Positions 48,439-60,098 of a stretch of DNA of 64,000 nucleotides are shown here, piece by piece. The stretch comes from Harmonia axyridis (lineage: Eukaryota; Arthropoda; Insecta; Coleoptera; Coccinellidae). How positions within the stretch are numbered: the first letter of the stretch is position 1; every line of letters begins with the position of its first letter. The stretch lies in NCBI RefSeq assembly GCF_914767665.1, contig NC_059501.1, forward strand, positions 34,758,501 to 34,822,500, read 5' to 3'. The position numbers were made by a program, and so were the translations under genes. A model generated the notes under the pieces. It searched no databases and was not told the DNA's origin. It worked only from the letters and a program-made list of their open reading frames with translations.

Positions 48439-48886
48439 GGGACACCCTATATTTCTTGAAGCTGTTATTCAGCCGCAGGTTATTCGAAAAACATCCCGTT
48501 ATCAGTTTTTCACCTTTTTTTATGGAACACCTTATATATAAATAAATTTATTTCGAAATTTGATTCATTTTGTGTTTATTGTATAATTGTTATCTATTTA
48601 TATAGGGTATCCCATTCAATTAGAAATAAAAGATCTTTTTAGAGATAAAGAGAAGAGTTGGTGTTTTTTGAATAGGACAGACTATATATTACTTGATTAC
48701 AATTATACATTGGACACAAAATTAATCAAATCTCGAAAGAAATGAAAACTATTCATATCTAAGGTGTCCCATATAAAAAAAGGCTAAACACTCGATATCT
48801 TTGAAATTTTTCAAAAACTGATAATGGAATAATTTTCGACTAACCTGCGGCTATAATACGCCGTTGAAAAATGTAGGGTGTACCAT
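48439..48886. repeat. Foldback element, about 100-bp arms
   Basis: Left: gacaccctatatttcttgaa, agccgcaggttattcgaaaa, cgttatcagttttt. The right arm (48758-48886) is the inverse: aaaactgataatgg, cgactaacctgcggct, atgtagggtgtacc. The phrase gtcccat/gacacc is typical of a MITE class. Confidence 0.8.
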
Positions 48887-49199
48887 TTTAAGAACACCAA
48901 CCCTCTTAGATATCTCTGAAACGATAATTAATGTATATGATGTGTTATGAGTATCCTATAAACTATAAAAATTGCTGAAAAAGTTTTAGAATTATTCGAA
49001 TATCTCGAACAGGAACCAATATATAGCGAATTATTTGAAACAGAGTCATTGTTCAGAATTTAACACCACAACGAATTAAGATAACTCTGATATGCTACCT
49101 AAATGATGACAAGAAGAAGGATTTAAAAAAAAGTCTTCCTAATCATCAGTACAAATTTTCACCTACTTATACCTATGACTGCCTTATTACAGAAATATT

Positions 49200-49490
49200 T
49201 TACTTCGTGATTGTATTTCAATTCAATATTCGAATGTCGAGTTCAATGTTATCTGGCTCAAGGCCAAATCTGTTCTTCGAGATGATTACCATCAAGAAAC
49301 AATCGGAGGTGCAACGACACCGCCGAAAGAGATTCTTCAACAAGGAGTTGCGTTGATAAAAGATAAATAAATAGTCTTTTGAAGGGGATAAACGACTCTT
49401 ATAAATCATTTTCTCGACCTCACGTTGTGCAACACAATACCACCAGTAAGGCCCATCGGATCTAATAAATGTTTATTATTACTATTTCCC
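49200..49490 (+). other. Possible retrotransposon 3' region
   Basis: Less AT-rich DNA ending in ctaataaatgtttattatta, similar in style to non-LTR tails. No RT motif was found, so this is a guess. Confidence 0.2.
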
Positions 49491-50049
49491 ACGTCGTTAG
49501 TAAAATTTAACACTGAGTAGCAGCTGTCTCCACCCTACTTTCTGAATGATATTCTTTTATTCGGTGATCGGAAAAGGATTCGGAGTTCTCAGTTAATGGT
49601 GTGGTGTGATGCAACATTGTAAAGAAAACCCGAAAAGGAATCACTGAAATAACCTTTTACTCATCGGTTTCGCTGAGTCAGAGAAGTCATTCGATCGTGG
49701 GGTGAATTGCATGTGATGTTGCCATATCGGGGTATCGTAATAAGAGTACAATGTTCATTCACACGCGAATTGTTTGATGGTTATCTGGCTTTGTTAATTC
49801 GGTTACTCCCGATTGGCGAATTCTGCTGAATACTACTGGATACTAAATTTGTACCTACAACTCATTCTCACAAAATGAGAAAAATAAAACAATCTTAAAA
49901 AATATATTGGAAATTATGGAATATTTTTAAAATATGTGTTGATAAGACGATATTCAACAAAAAATGAATGTTAGAACTTGAATTCAAATTGACCTATTAC
50001 TCTCTATACTGGGTGCTCCACACTCCACCACTGATGTGACGCTCTATTA

Positions 50050-50905
50050 CGATTAAGCGCTGAATTTTCTAAATATTTTTTGAAACAATTACGCTCCTAT
50101 TCTCAAATTGTTTGGAGATAAACCGGAAGTACCAAAAAAGGGTAAATGATCAAACATATGTTTTGTCTTATGGAACACCCTATATTTTATTGAATTTTCG
50201 GATTGCTTGGAATAAATGAAACCAAGTTTGTTTGAAGTTTTATATGCTTAAAACTTACCGTCTTTGAAAAAACTTAACGACTTAATGAATTTTTTTTCTA
50301 TGAGTGAAACTGGAAGAATGGATATAGGTACTATTTTTTTGATAATCATTGAGAACTCTACTGGGTGTTCCAAATAAGACAATTCATTGATGACTTATTC
50401 AAAGGTTAATATCGGGCTTATTTCAAATGGCACATTCTGTATTCAATTTGTTTTTTTAGGTAGCAGATCTTTGAAAAATTCTCTACCAAATGACATAGAA
50501 ATATAGGGTGAGCCATTTTGAATGAACCCGATATTAACATTTCAATGATTCATCAATGAATCATTTCTCTATGATTATTATCAAAAAGTTAGTACCTACC
50601 TCCATTCTTCCAGTTTCCATTGCAAAATCTCATTTAAAAAATAATTCATTACGTATTACGTCATTAGGTTTTTCCAAAGACTCACCAATTTATGAAAACC
50701 TCTCTAAATCTCTAAAACGGGAAGTTTTAAGCGGATGAAACTTAGGTTGATTTATTCCATGCAATCTGAAAATTCAATAAAAAACAGGATTTTGATTGAA
50801 AAAAAATGAAGAATTTTGGCCATTCACATGTGATTTCCAAACAATTTGAGATGAATGTAGGTCTAATGAAGCCTAACGATAATACTATATGACGAACAGC
50901 GCTTA
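50050..50905. mobile_element. Large foldback element, about 420-bp arms
   Basis: The arms meet near 50476. Pairs seen: taagcgctga (50055) with acagcgctta (50897); ctcaaattgtttggaga with ccaaacaatttgaga; tgaattttcggattgc with gcaatctgaaaattca; aaactggaagaatgg with ccattcttccagttt; aatatcgggctta with atgaacccgatatt. No coding capacity. Confidence 0.85.
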
Positions 50906-51060
50906 ACGAATCATTCTAAATTATTTTGACAAATATGAATTATTTATTCTTACTTTGTTCGTAGATGGGAGCTTGACATCGAATCTGAATGAACTGAATT
51001 TTCTAAAAATTTCTATGAATAAAAATTTTCATAAATCGAACAAAAGAAAATGATCGTTAG

Positions 51061-51908
51061 GGGTGTACACTACCTTTCTCCCTTGGTTCTTCAGTGCAGA
51101 TTCATTTTGATTCAGTGCGGAAATCGCTTGATCGATTCTTCTAATTTCTGGAAGAAACGTTCGTATGGCAGTTTAGAATAAACTCACTGATTTTTTTCAC
51201 AAAAATTTTATAGTTCTTGTTTTATTTTATATAATTTTGAAAATGATAAATTTCAACATTTTTTCATTATCATGCAATTACCAATTTTTCTAAAACACGC
51301 CTATGATCCAATTGTCTATTATCGCTTTTCTATTCAATAATATTTTCATTCATTGATATTCCGAATTTTCAATTGAAATACATGAGAACGTATAATTTTT
51401 TTTCGAAAAACTTTAAATGGCTTGTTTTTTAGTTTTATCAGAATGTACCTATATAAATTTTGAAAATATTGAAATTCATTATTGAAATAATTTATATAAA
51501 CTTTTCAAATTATCACGCACAAAGCACCTACCCGGTGAATTGATACCAATCTATATATGAAAAGTTGATGATCTCTTTAATAAAAACTTTTATTTGCTGA
51601 AATCTACTAAAATGACAATTGTATGAATTAAAATGAAAAATTAAATCTCTAAATTGACATACTAACAAAAACTATTGCAAAACAACTATGATGAAACATT
51701 TTTCAACGCACATATCAAAACCATGCATTTTTCCTGAAAAAAATCAGTGAGTTTATTCTAAACTGCAATACCATAGTATAAGGAATTCTTTATACTATGG
51801 CAATACTAAGGTTTCTTACAAAAATTGGACGAATCGATCAAACACGATCCGCACAGAATCAAAACGAATTTGTGCTGAAGAACCTAGTGAGAAAGGTGGT
51901 GATACAAC
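51061..51908. mobile_element. Foldback element, about 150-bp arms, with palindromic insertion
   Basis: Left arm gggtgtacactacctttctc through gcagtttagaataaactcac; the right arm (51735-51905) is its inverse. The right arm contains an extra perfect hairpin (ccatagtataa at 51770 and ttatactatgg at 51789) absent from the left arm. Confidence 0.8.
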
Positions 51909-51909
51909 G

Positions 51910-53235
51910 AAAAAAAATTTCTATTTTGTATATAGAGATTTAGTGGGAAATATCAAATAGGTAGCTAATAATAGTTAAGGACAATTAAGTCACCAAAAAA
52001 AGGGACAGTACCGTTCAAAACGGGAGCTGAGGAAGCTTCCTCTCGATTCTCGAATAATATCGTTCTCATCTGTTTCGAAATCTCTAACACCAATATGGGG
52101 TGTTAAATCTTTTTTAATGACCTTACACATAAGGCAATTATATAGATACTTGAGGGGAATCAACTGAAGTTACACAAACATATAAAACATATGTGATTCA
52201 TTTATAAACCCATTCACTTTTTACAGAACACTTGAGATGTAATCGTCGTCATTGTAGGAAATATCAACGAATGGAAGTATGGTTTTCATCAAACCACTCT
52301 TTATTCCAATTGATATAACTTTTTACATACTGTCATACTGCAAGTAATGCAACATGTTTCTAATTATCTCGATTTCACTACGATATTTTATTCTTTTCCT
52401 ACGCTAAATGGAGTGTAACAAACAAGATTATAATCAAGCTATGTGTTTTCGTGAGTTTTGTAGATAGTTCGTATCGTCCTTGATGTCGAACCTTCAGATC
52501 TCTGATAATTTCTGTCAAATATTTTTCAGGAATTTAAAAAAAATGATCTTTGTGTGATCATGTGATTATTATCTGCTTTCGAAATAAATACTTTTTGTTC
52601 TAATGCTTAGGTGTTTATTTTTCAGATAATTTGATCTCTTTTTGAAAGGAATTGCTAAGAAAATCGGGAATATATCCGAATTGGATAAGGGATGTAGGTA
52701 CAACTTTTAAGTTTGAGTCTATGGATTGTTCAATATAGGAGCACCCGATTCTTTATGACATTTGTCTTTATTGTGAGTTCACAATAGCAATCTCGAAATA
52801 TCAATCCGTACAAGTATACAAAAGAGCTATTGCTTTGGCAAAAGCTTTTATGAAATTCCCTAAAACGGCAATCTCCAAATAGGATTCTCGATTCTGGAAA
52901 GGGTCTGTTCACCTAAAAGTAAGCATATACGCTGCCTGGAGTTTGTTTTACCATGTTTTTCCTTCAGACCGTTCATCGTTGAGCAAAAAAAATATGGTTT
53001 TCATTTTTGATATGCCTAACTGATTCTTCCACTGTACCTTTATCTTGACTTGGTACTGGTCGGTAAGTTCGTAAACATTATTTTGCAACATTTTTAATGT
53101 AACCCCACTATAGTTTCATAATACTTTCTCCGTTACACATTCAAGCAAGACTCGTCTAACATGTTACTTACCAGGGTAGTTGGTTTACATAACTTTAGAG
53201 CTTAGTTTGAAAAAAGCCCACAGGTAAAATAAACG
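51910..53235. other. Gene-free stretch
   Basis: AT-rich intergenic DNA; nothing recognised. Confidence 0.5.
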
Positions 53236-53239
53236 TTCA

Positions 53240-53495
53240 TAGGAATCCAGAATGGAGGGGATGTTGTCATGAATGTCACCTCTCATGGACATTTTACGCT
53301 CTACCTTTACCTCTGAATGGCACCAATTGAGCTTTATAGAGGTGCAGCTTAAGCAAAATGCGGTGTAGCGATAATCTATGCACATTCGAACCATTTGCAT
53401 GCTAGATGGTTCGGGATCATCACGAACAGATCAATTAACCCATTCCACGTTCTCTTCTGTTCTCAACAACTATGAGCGCCCGGCCCTTGTTTTGG
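53240..53495 (-). pseudogene. Tc1/mariner-type transposase N-terminal fragment, second copy
   Basis: On the minus strand TEENVEWVN, stop, SVRDDPEPSS and then, after a frame change, LHLYKAQLV correspond to the fragment at 10495-10725 (same motifs in the same order). The fragment is cut at 53496-53503, where a short hAT-type element is inserted; the matching sequence of the 10.7-kb copy is uninterrupted there. Confidence 0.5.
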
Positions 53496-53900
53496 TTTAT
53501 CTACAGGGCCGTTAAAAATAATTCTAACGTCTGAAGCAAAGAATTTTTCGGCGACCTTCCTAAAGAAGCATTAATAATAAAAATGACCTCCCTTACGAGG
53601 GACATATCATAATGATCTTATTCTACTTTCAATGAGGGTAATAAGGGATTCTGTTTATATTGCTTGGGCTGTCATGTGTTATTCATCATACAGGCGGCTT
53701 AGTGAGGGCCATTCGGAGATTTTTATTGTAGGGAATATTGACAAACGCAGCGGAACGGAATAAATGTATGTTATTTTTGAGAACCAAGAATGAAATATGA
53801 AAAGAAGTCCAGCGAACTGGGCAGGATTCGCGCCCTCAAATAGAGGTGTCTGAAACGGTCGCTTCACTGTTTCACCCCTTACGCCGCCCCTGTTTATCTT
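53496..53900. mobile_element. Short hAT-type element with 8-bp target duplication
   Basis: Element 53504-53892 (389 bp), begins cagggccg and ends cgcccctg. Flanks tttatcta (53496-53503) and tttatctt (53893-53900) agree in 7 of 8 bases, as left by hAT transposition. The paralogous repeat at 10725-10742 reads tttggtttatctag without the insertion, an empty site. Confidence 0.8.
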
Positions 53901-54753
53901 TTTGCCCATTTCCGAATGATAATAATACTTTTCGCATTATGTAACTGACGTAAAAGTCGTAGAATTACCTACTATTTTCATAAAATTCACCTACCCACAA
54001 CTCGCGTTCCCAAAAGCCATTTCACCAATTGAAATATTCCTCGCGCGAATCTTGACGTTCACGCAGTACTTTAAAGTACTTCAAAGAGTAAAGTTTTTAC
54101 AAAAATTAATTGATGGTTCCACATAACCACTGACCTAAGTAACAAATTATTTGACAATTCTGACACCAGCCTACTTGTTAAACAAAAAATGAAAAGGAAG
54201 TTTAAATTTGCGTAGCTATACTTATCGACTCGATATTTTTGTAGAGTGTGATACATTTGATAGTCACCGTATAAGGACCACAACCCACAGTGGATTTCGT
54301 AATTTTTTCTTTATCAACTCATAAGGAGAACCAATATGGCGTCTATAAGAAGAAAAAATGACTATCGTGTCTATAGAACAATGAAAAACAGAAGGAATCT
54401 AACGACACCATTAGAATCTCTATGTTGGATAATGGCTACAAACCGAATTTCATGAAGTTATCTCCAGAAACAAATTAGGTATACAGAAAAGAAGAAAATC
54501 GATTTTTAGTTTTTTTGAGATATTTTGGGAACCATTGGAGATACTTTAGATCTGTTCACACCAACACACTCATCTCTAAATAACGTAACCATCTGTAATT
54601 TAAGTCACCCTGTATTTCTAACGGTTTTCGATATCCCTGTAGTGCCCCTCTAATAAGTTCTAACCCTGTATATTGAATTATTCCTGAAACAGATTTTTTT
54701 CAAAAACATTGACAGCTGTGATGATATCAAACTTCCCATTATGAAAGCGAATT
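53901..54753. other. Gene-free stretch
   Basis: Intergenic DNA, nothing recognised. Confidence 0.5.
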
Positions 54754-55040
54754 GTCCACAACACGGGGGGGGAACTGGGGGAACGTTCCCCCTCCAAATG
54801 ACCCAGGCACCTCTTAAATATTGCCGTCCCTCCTAGAATTTGACATACTTAGGCTCAAATAATTACAATATCAGCAAAAATTTCACCTTCAATACTTTTT
54901 GGGAAGATCCATATCTATGAACGGCAAAAAAAATGACGTCCCAAAATGGCGAAAGTGTCTGGGGTCCACATTTTCAGTATTTTGAGTATCTAAAAGTTCC
55001 CCCCCCAAAAGTGGGGCCTGGATCCGCGCCTGGTCCACAA
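54754..55040. mobile_element. Short hAT-type element with 8-bp target duplication
   Basis: Element 54762-55032 (271 bp), flanked by exact gtccacaa on both sides (54754-54761, 55033-55040). The right end read inward is caggcgcggatccaggcccc then a G-run and gaac. The left end is degraded but keeps the G-run and gaac. No coding capacity. Confidence 0.8.
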
Positions 55041-55377
55041 ACAATGTGTAACTACTAACTATACATATAGCCATTGTTTAAGGAGAAGATAGTTAGTTAC
55101 TTCGGTTCAAATATCATTGGAGGAAATTGGGCAATATCGTTAGAGGGCGCCACTCCGGAAGAGGCCCAACATGATGGGTTGCCTATGTGCAATGTTGAAA
55201 ATTCAGACGAGTATTAATTTTTGGGTATGGTGAACAACAGATGTCTCTAGTGCGTTTCTTGTTCAATCTTTATTCATCTTTCTGTCGTCGAGCAGGCATC
55301 GGAAGAAATTCTCTTGGCCGCAATACATTTTTATTACCCTTGCCGCATGCCGGCTAGCTGCATGAAAAAGGGTATAG

Positions 55378-55418
55378 CCTCAGAGTAAGAAGTAAACTGT
55401 TTACTTCTTACTCTGAGG
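55378..55418. repeat. Perfect 20-bp hairpin
   Basis: cctcagagtaagaagtaaac, one T, then its exact inverse. Nearly no loop, so it could extrude as a cruciform. Just left is tgccgcatgccggctagctg, also self-complementary in part. Confidence 0.95.
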
Positions 55419-55931
55419 GTAGAGCTATTGTTCGAATCGTATTTTTGGTCATAATATTGTTTTAAAAGCTTCGTCGCCCTACCTTCAGACTGAAATAAAA
55501 AAAAAATTTGGCACGGGAAAAAAATTAGACATTCTATCTCTGTTGACCGGTAACAAAATATAACTTTCTCGAAATTACTTTTTTTCCCGGGAAAAAAGTG
55601 AGTGTAAAGATTATACATATATCCGGGAGAAAAGTATAGTCACTTTTTTGCCGGATAAATTTCGTGAAAAGTTTTAATAATATTGTTAATTTAACTAATA
55701 AAGAATGTTATGCGTTATTTAATGAGCACACACGAAACTATTGTATTTTGTCCACCCTGTACCACTTTTAATGATCTTTTGAAATTGAGAGTAGACGCTG
55801 GTGATAAATATAAATACAGAAATAGAAAGAAACGGAATACTGATGTTGCCTACGACAATCATGGACGCCTGGTCGTTTTTCAATAATTTTCATTTTGCCC
55901 CCCCTGAGAAAAATTTCTGCGGGCGCCCATG

Positions 55932-56888
55932 CCTCAGTTACGTCTAAAACCCCTAAGTGATACTAGATGGTCAAGTAGAATCGATGCTAAAGTTTCATTT
56001 TATTCAAACATGTGATAGCCTTTTAGAAATAACAGAAAATGATACTTTCAACATAAAAACTAGACATAAAGCAAGTTCTCTTTTATTAAATATTCATTCT
56101 TTTAAATTTATTTGAAGTATCATAATTTCTTATGACGTTTCATTCCAGATTAATATTGTAAGCAACATGATGCAAAGTGTAGCGATTGACATTAAAGTGT
56201 GCCAAAACCATTTGAAGAATTTAGTTGATCATTTCAAAAATTGTAGGGATGATAATGTTCTCGAGGAAAAACTTGCGGGAGCTGGAAAACTAGCGGCTGT
56301 TCTTGAGATAGCTCAAGATTTTTTTCCATTATATACTGTAAGACGAAAGTATAACCCAAAATTGTTCGATTATGAACAGACGGAAGATCCAAAAATCGCT
56401 TTTAAAATAAATTTCTTTTAGAAAATAATGGATCAAACACTTAGTTCCTTAAATAGTAGATAACGTTAACGTTTTTTGTTTTATTTGTGATATTCTTAAA
56501 TTAAATGACAAATATCTATTGAAATGCTGTCATGCTCTTCAACAAAAGTTAACTGATGACATGAAAAAAAGAGACTGAAATGAAAGAAAATGATTTATTC
56601 AACGAGATAAGAGCCCTAGGATTGTTTTCATTATCTGAAGCGAAAATCCTCTTGAAATTCTCCAATATATTTTTGAAAATAATCTAACTTCTTCTCTACC
56701 GAATCTAAGTATTGCCTCAAGAATCCTTCTCACTTTACCTATGTCCTTTGTCTGTTGCTTCTGGTGAGAGATCATTCACTGAATTAAAAATTTTTAAAAA
56801 CTATTTGAAGTCTACCATGTCTCAAGAAAGATTTTCTGGATTAGCAATCTTAGATATAGAGCAAGAGATACTCGATAAAATTGATTGA
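55932..56888 (+). pseudogene. ZMYM/hAT-like transposase, decayed C-terminal half
   Basis: Across three frames in order: PQLRLKPLSDTRWSSR (55932, the TRWSSR motif of ZMYM1/TTF-type hAT proteins); LLEITENDTFNIKTRHKASS; an open 84-codon piece (56167-56421) with RRKYNPKLFDYEQTEDP; TDDMKKRD; EILQYIFENNLTSSLPNLSI; ASRILLTLPM; and after a shift SVASGERSFTELKIFKNYLK, which with the following residues is the hAT dimerisation domain, ending at TGA 56886-56888. Several stops and shifts. The N-terminal zinc finger and first catalytic part are missing. Confidence 0.8.
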
Positions 56889-56889
56889 T

Positions 56890-58213
56890 TGATAATATAA
56901 AAGAATTTGCAGCAGCCAAATCTAGAAAAACATCCATTCAATTTCTGGATTGATCCTAATTAAATGTTTATGCCTTTATGAATAATTTATAGAAGAATAC
57001 AGCTTAAGTTTTGAAACACATTTGAAATGTATTATGTTACAAATAACACCATAAAGTTCTTAAGACAATGAAGGTTGCTGATAGATTTTCAACCATTCTA
57101 TACTAAATTCTCAACAAAACTTCAAAAAAAAAATTTCCGATTATACAGTAGTACTTTTCTCCACCTCCCCCTTCGAGGGGCGCCAAAATATGTTCCGCAC
57201 GCGGGCGTTGATGTCCCTTGCGGGGGCCCTGAGCAATATTATTCAATGCTTAACGCCGATCTGAGAGGGGAAACTTATATGGAATTTTATAATTTTATTT
57301 TTCATGAAAAATCTCTTTGCAAACCAAAATTCGATATAATTTGAATCAAGTATTCAGCTGAAAAAGTCTTATATGTATATTCATAAATTAAACATTCACG
57401 TCCTATCACAAAACAAATGAGATTTTCACAAAAAAGAGAATAGTTTTTTTAAATCAAATTTTCTTTTTCGTTTGTCAGTATTCCAATATTTTAGTTACCT
57501 ATTTGAGGTAGATAACCTTGACATGAAACTATTCACTGATAACAATTTTACATAATCAATTAATTAAATTTAAAATTCTCTTTTCGAAAAACTAAAAAAT
57601 AGTCTTATACTTATTTTTCTCCAATCACAGTAATTCTTTTCAAACGCAAATCAGATCATACATTCCCTTCACGATTTTCATTTCAGATAATCCGGTCCAG
57701 AGATATCGTGATCACCGCAAAATTGGTTTTTTTTGCGGAGCTCTAGGAGATCGGCGATAGCAACATTCGCGAAGATTATTTTGACAAATAAAAAATATGT
57801 TAATATATTATAAGGTTATTATAATATGTACACCAATTTTCAAATTAATAAATTGAATAGTCTGCGCGAAAAAAATTCTTGAAAATCCGTCTTTTTGAAG
57901 CCTTCTAACTGTATGTAAGAATGAGCGAAATCCGATAACAAAAACAAACCCCGTTACGACCAAAGCAATAAAATCCCAAGCTCGAAACCTGGGTCATAAA
58001 CATCGAAGTGTTTCTACTTTACTTGGCTCCGATTATTTACTCTTCACGTCAAGTTTTGTACCCAATGTAGAAACCTCTTTACCGACAAATGATTATAGAA
58101 ATAGCCGCCTAGAGGGCGCATTAGGATGGACCCCAAAAATTCTGAGTTTGCCACATAATTCTAATAGGTACCGCCACATACGCACATCCAATGCCCTTTG
58201 CAGGGCGAGTAAC
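56890..58213. other. Gene-free stretch
   Basis: Contains a G/C-rich patch (57160-57235: gaggggcgccaaaatatg, cttgcgggggccctgag) probably belonging to a transposon end. No gene seen. Confidence 0.45.
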
Positions 58214-58252
58214 CAACTATCTTCTCCTTAAACAATGATATAGCTATGAAGA

Positions 58253-59195
58253 TGCTTCAAAACCTTCAATAGGCCTTCATTAATGAATAGTAGCGTTACA
58301 TATTATTGAAATAAATTTGAAACTTGTCTCAAAATCGTTCAGAATTTTGTTTCTCACTGTTGCTGGTTAATTCGTGGAATTACATATTATGGCGGATGCG
58401 CATTTGAATGCTTGGGAAATATTCATGAAATGGATGGATGGATACATTGAAAATTCATCGAAAAATCGGATGAACTTAGTGAATACATTGAACTCTTCAA
58501 TAACTGGTTATAGGCCGAGGTTGAGCAAGCCTTTAACCACAAATACAACCCAAACAACCATAACTTCATCTGGAAAACATGTTCTAGAAAATTGTTCATA
58601 AAATATCTCCTCTCCAGTTTTTCATTTCAATAATTGTCAAAATACAATAGAAGTATCATTAGGAAGTAGGTTTGAGATATGTGTTGTCATTCCTTAATAA
58701 CAATAAATAAACAATAACAAAACTTTATTCTCAGAATCATTGTTAATAAGGTAATTATAATAAGCCTGCATTTCCAACAGGTAATGGTACCCAATTACAG
58801 TAAATCAAAAACAACAATCAATATAAAATCAATACTAATTCTGATAAACTTATTCTTTTTTACAGTTTATAGTGTTTATACTGTTTCTAGTTCCAACAGT
58901 CATGGGGGAAATTTAGGTACTCTGTTACTTGGCTACAATGAATATTCTATGCTCCTGATTCCTCGCATCAAATTTTCATTCTAACCTTGATACATAATAT
59001 CCAATTTATTCTGCTATAAAAAAAAACTTATCTAAGACAATGTACATTTAATATTCATCTTCTTCTTCAATGTGCCCTGTCAGGTCCCCCTGACGTTGGC
59101 AATCACGATGGCGAGTTGATCTCTGCTTTCAGCCACTTTAAACATTTAATATTATATTATCTAAATTAATATTTCAACATTTAAATCTAATTCAC
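58253..59195. other. Gene-free stretch
   Basis: Short ORFs (58374-58601, 58784-58984) have no recognised features. A small palindrome gtcaggtccccctgac lies at 59080-59095, downstream of the SANT-domain ORF. Confidence 0.45.
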
Positions 59196-59196
59196 A

Positions 59197-59835
59197 TTAA
59201 GATTTTTCCAAGTCTTTTTTCAACAGTTGTAATTGCAGTGATTTTATTGAATTATCCAACAATAAATTGTTCTTTTTTAGTAAAAGTAGCTCAGCTTTCG
59301 ACTTTTTTATTTCCATCTCTAACTGAAACAACTCAGTGTCTTGGGCAGCCTTCGACTTTTCAATTTCCATCTCCAGTTGAAACAACTCACTATCTTGAGC
59401 AGCCTTTGATTTCTTCATTTCTATCTCCAATTGAAACAATTCAACGTCTTGGGCAGCCTTTGAGTTTTTCATTTCCATCTCCATTTCCAATTGAAACAAC
59501 TCACTGTCGTGGGCAGGATCCGATATTAACTGTGATTTTTTTTCCTCAATTTTGAACAATTCCATCTTTCCATTAGCTCTCTCCTTTCTTTTGGTTTTCT
59601 TGATATTTTCATAAAATTTTTTTAGGGATTCTTTTTTACGCGGAATACCTTCTGGTGTTTGTGCATTAAATTCTACACAAATTTTCTTCCATGCTGCCTC
59701 TTTGTCTCTCCAAGTGATGGAATTAGTTTTCTTATTTTCAATAATGTGTTTTGATTTAGTTATTAATGTCAATAACAGAAATTTCTCCCGACTTGTGTAA
59801 TTAGTACTTCGACTACGCTTCTTAAGAACTTCCAT
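59197..59835 (-). CDS. Myb/SANT-like DNA-binding domain protein with repeated coiled coil
   Basis: Intact 212-codon ORF on the minus strand, the longest in the window, starting at the ATG at 59835-59833. Residues about 13-86 match the Myb/SANT-like (Myb_DNA-bind_5, MSANTD3-type) fold: TSREKFLLLTLITKSKHIIE, then W42 and W49 in SITWRDKEAAWKKICVEFN, and a basic LKKFYENIKKTKRKE. Residues about 106-184 are four tandem copies of a 19-23-residue unit around ELFQLEMEIEKSKAAQD, predicted coiled coil, and the C-terminus is leucine/lysine rich. Proteins of this class are nuclear DNA-binding factors; many are linked to PIF/Harbinger transposons or domesticated from them. No transposase was recognised next to it, so host gene and transposon accessory ORF are both possible. 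No introns or stops. Confidence 0.8.
   Translation of the reverse strand: MEVLKKRSRSTNYTSREKFLLLTLITKSKHIIENKKTNSITWRDKEAAWKKICVEFNAQTPEGIPRKKESLKKFYENIKKTKRKERANGKMELFKIEEKKSQLISDPAHDSELFQLEMEMEMKNSKAAQDVELFQLEIEMKKSKAAQDSELFQLEMEIEKSKAAQDTELFQLEMEIKKSKAELLLLKKNNLLLDNSIKSLQLQLLKKDLEKS
59240..59520 (-). repeat. Tandem coding repeat (about 60-bp unit, four copies)
   Basis: Inside the SANT-domain ORF, the DNA unit around caattggagatagaaatgaa / gaactgtttcaa-like segments repeats with a period of 57-69 bp, all multiples of three, so the reading frame is kept. Confidence 0.8.
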
Positions 59836-59839
59836 TGTT

Positions 59840-60098
59840 TATACCTTGTCAACACAATACTCACAACAAAACACCAAATTCACAACTACATAATATTACC
59901 AAGTAGAACTCAATATTTCGAGTCATCTTCTTACTTCAAATATTTCAAACTACCTTTATTTGAAATAATCCAATAATTGAAATAATCAAAACATTTCAAA
60001 TCCAAATATTATGATTGAGAATAAGAGGTTAGGATTGTATTCATAGAAGAGGATATTTCATCTGTTTCAATGATTGATTATTGTTAAAAATTACCCTA
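59840..60098. other. Upstream region of the SANT-domain ORF
   Basis: AT-rich; no clear promoter element seen. Confidence 0.4.

Larger units (their letters stand above)
55064..58252. mobile_element. 3.2-kb unit bounded by inverted repeats, containing a dead hAT-like transposase
   Basis: Left cattgtttaaggagaagata then gttagttact (55072-55101); right, read inward, cattgtttaaggagaagata then gttggttact (58243-58214). The unit contains the ZMYM/hAT-like pseudogene (55932-56888), a perfect hairpin (55378-55418) and G/C-rich patches (55900-55930, 57160-57235) that look like ends of other insertions. Whether it is one element or an inverted duplication holding several is not settled. Confidence 0.55.

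Noticed and set aside
59238..59555. 105-codon plus-strand ORF
   Set aside because: Antisense shadow of the tandem coding repeat of the SANT-domain ORF.
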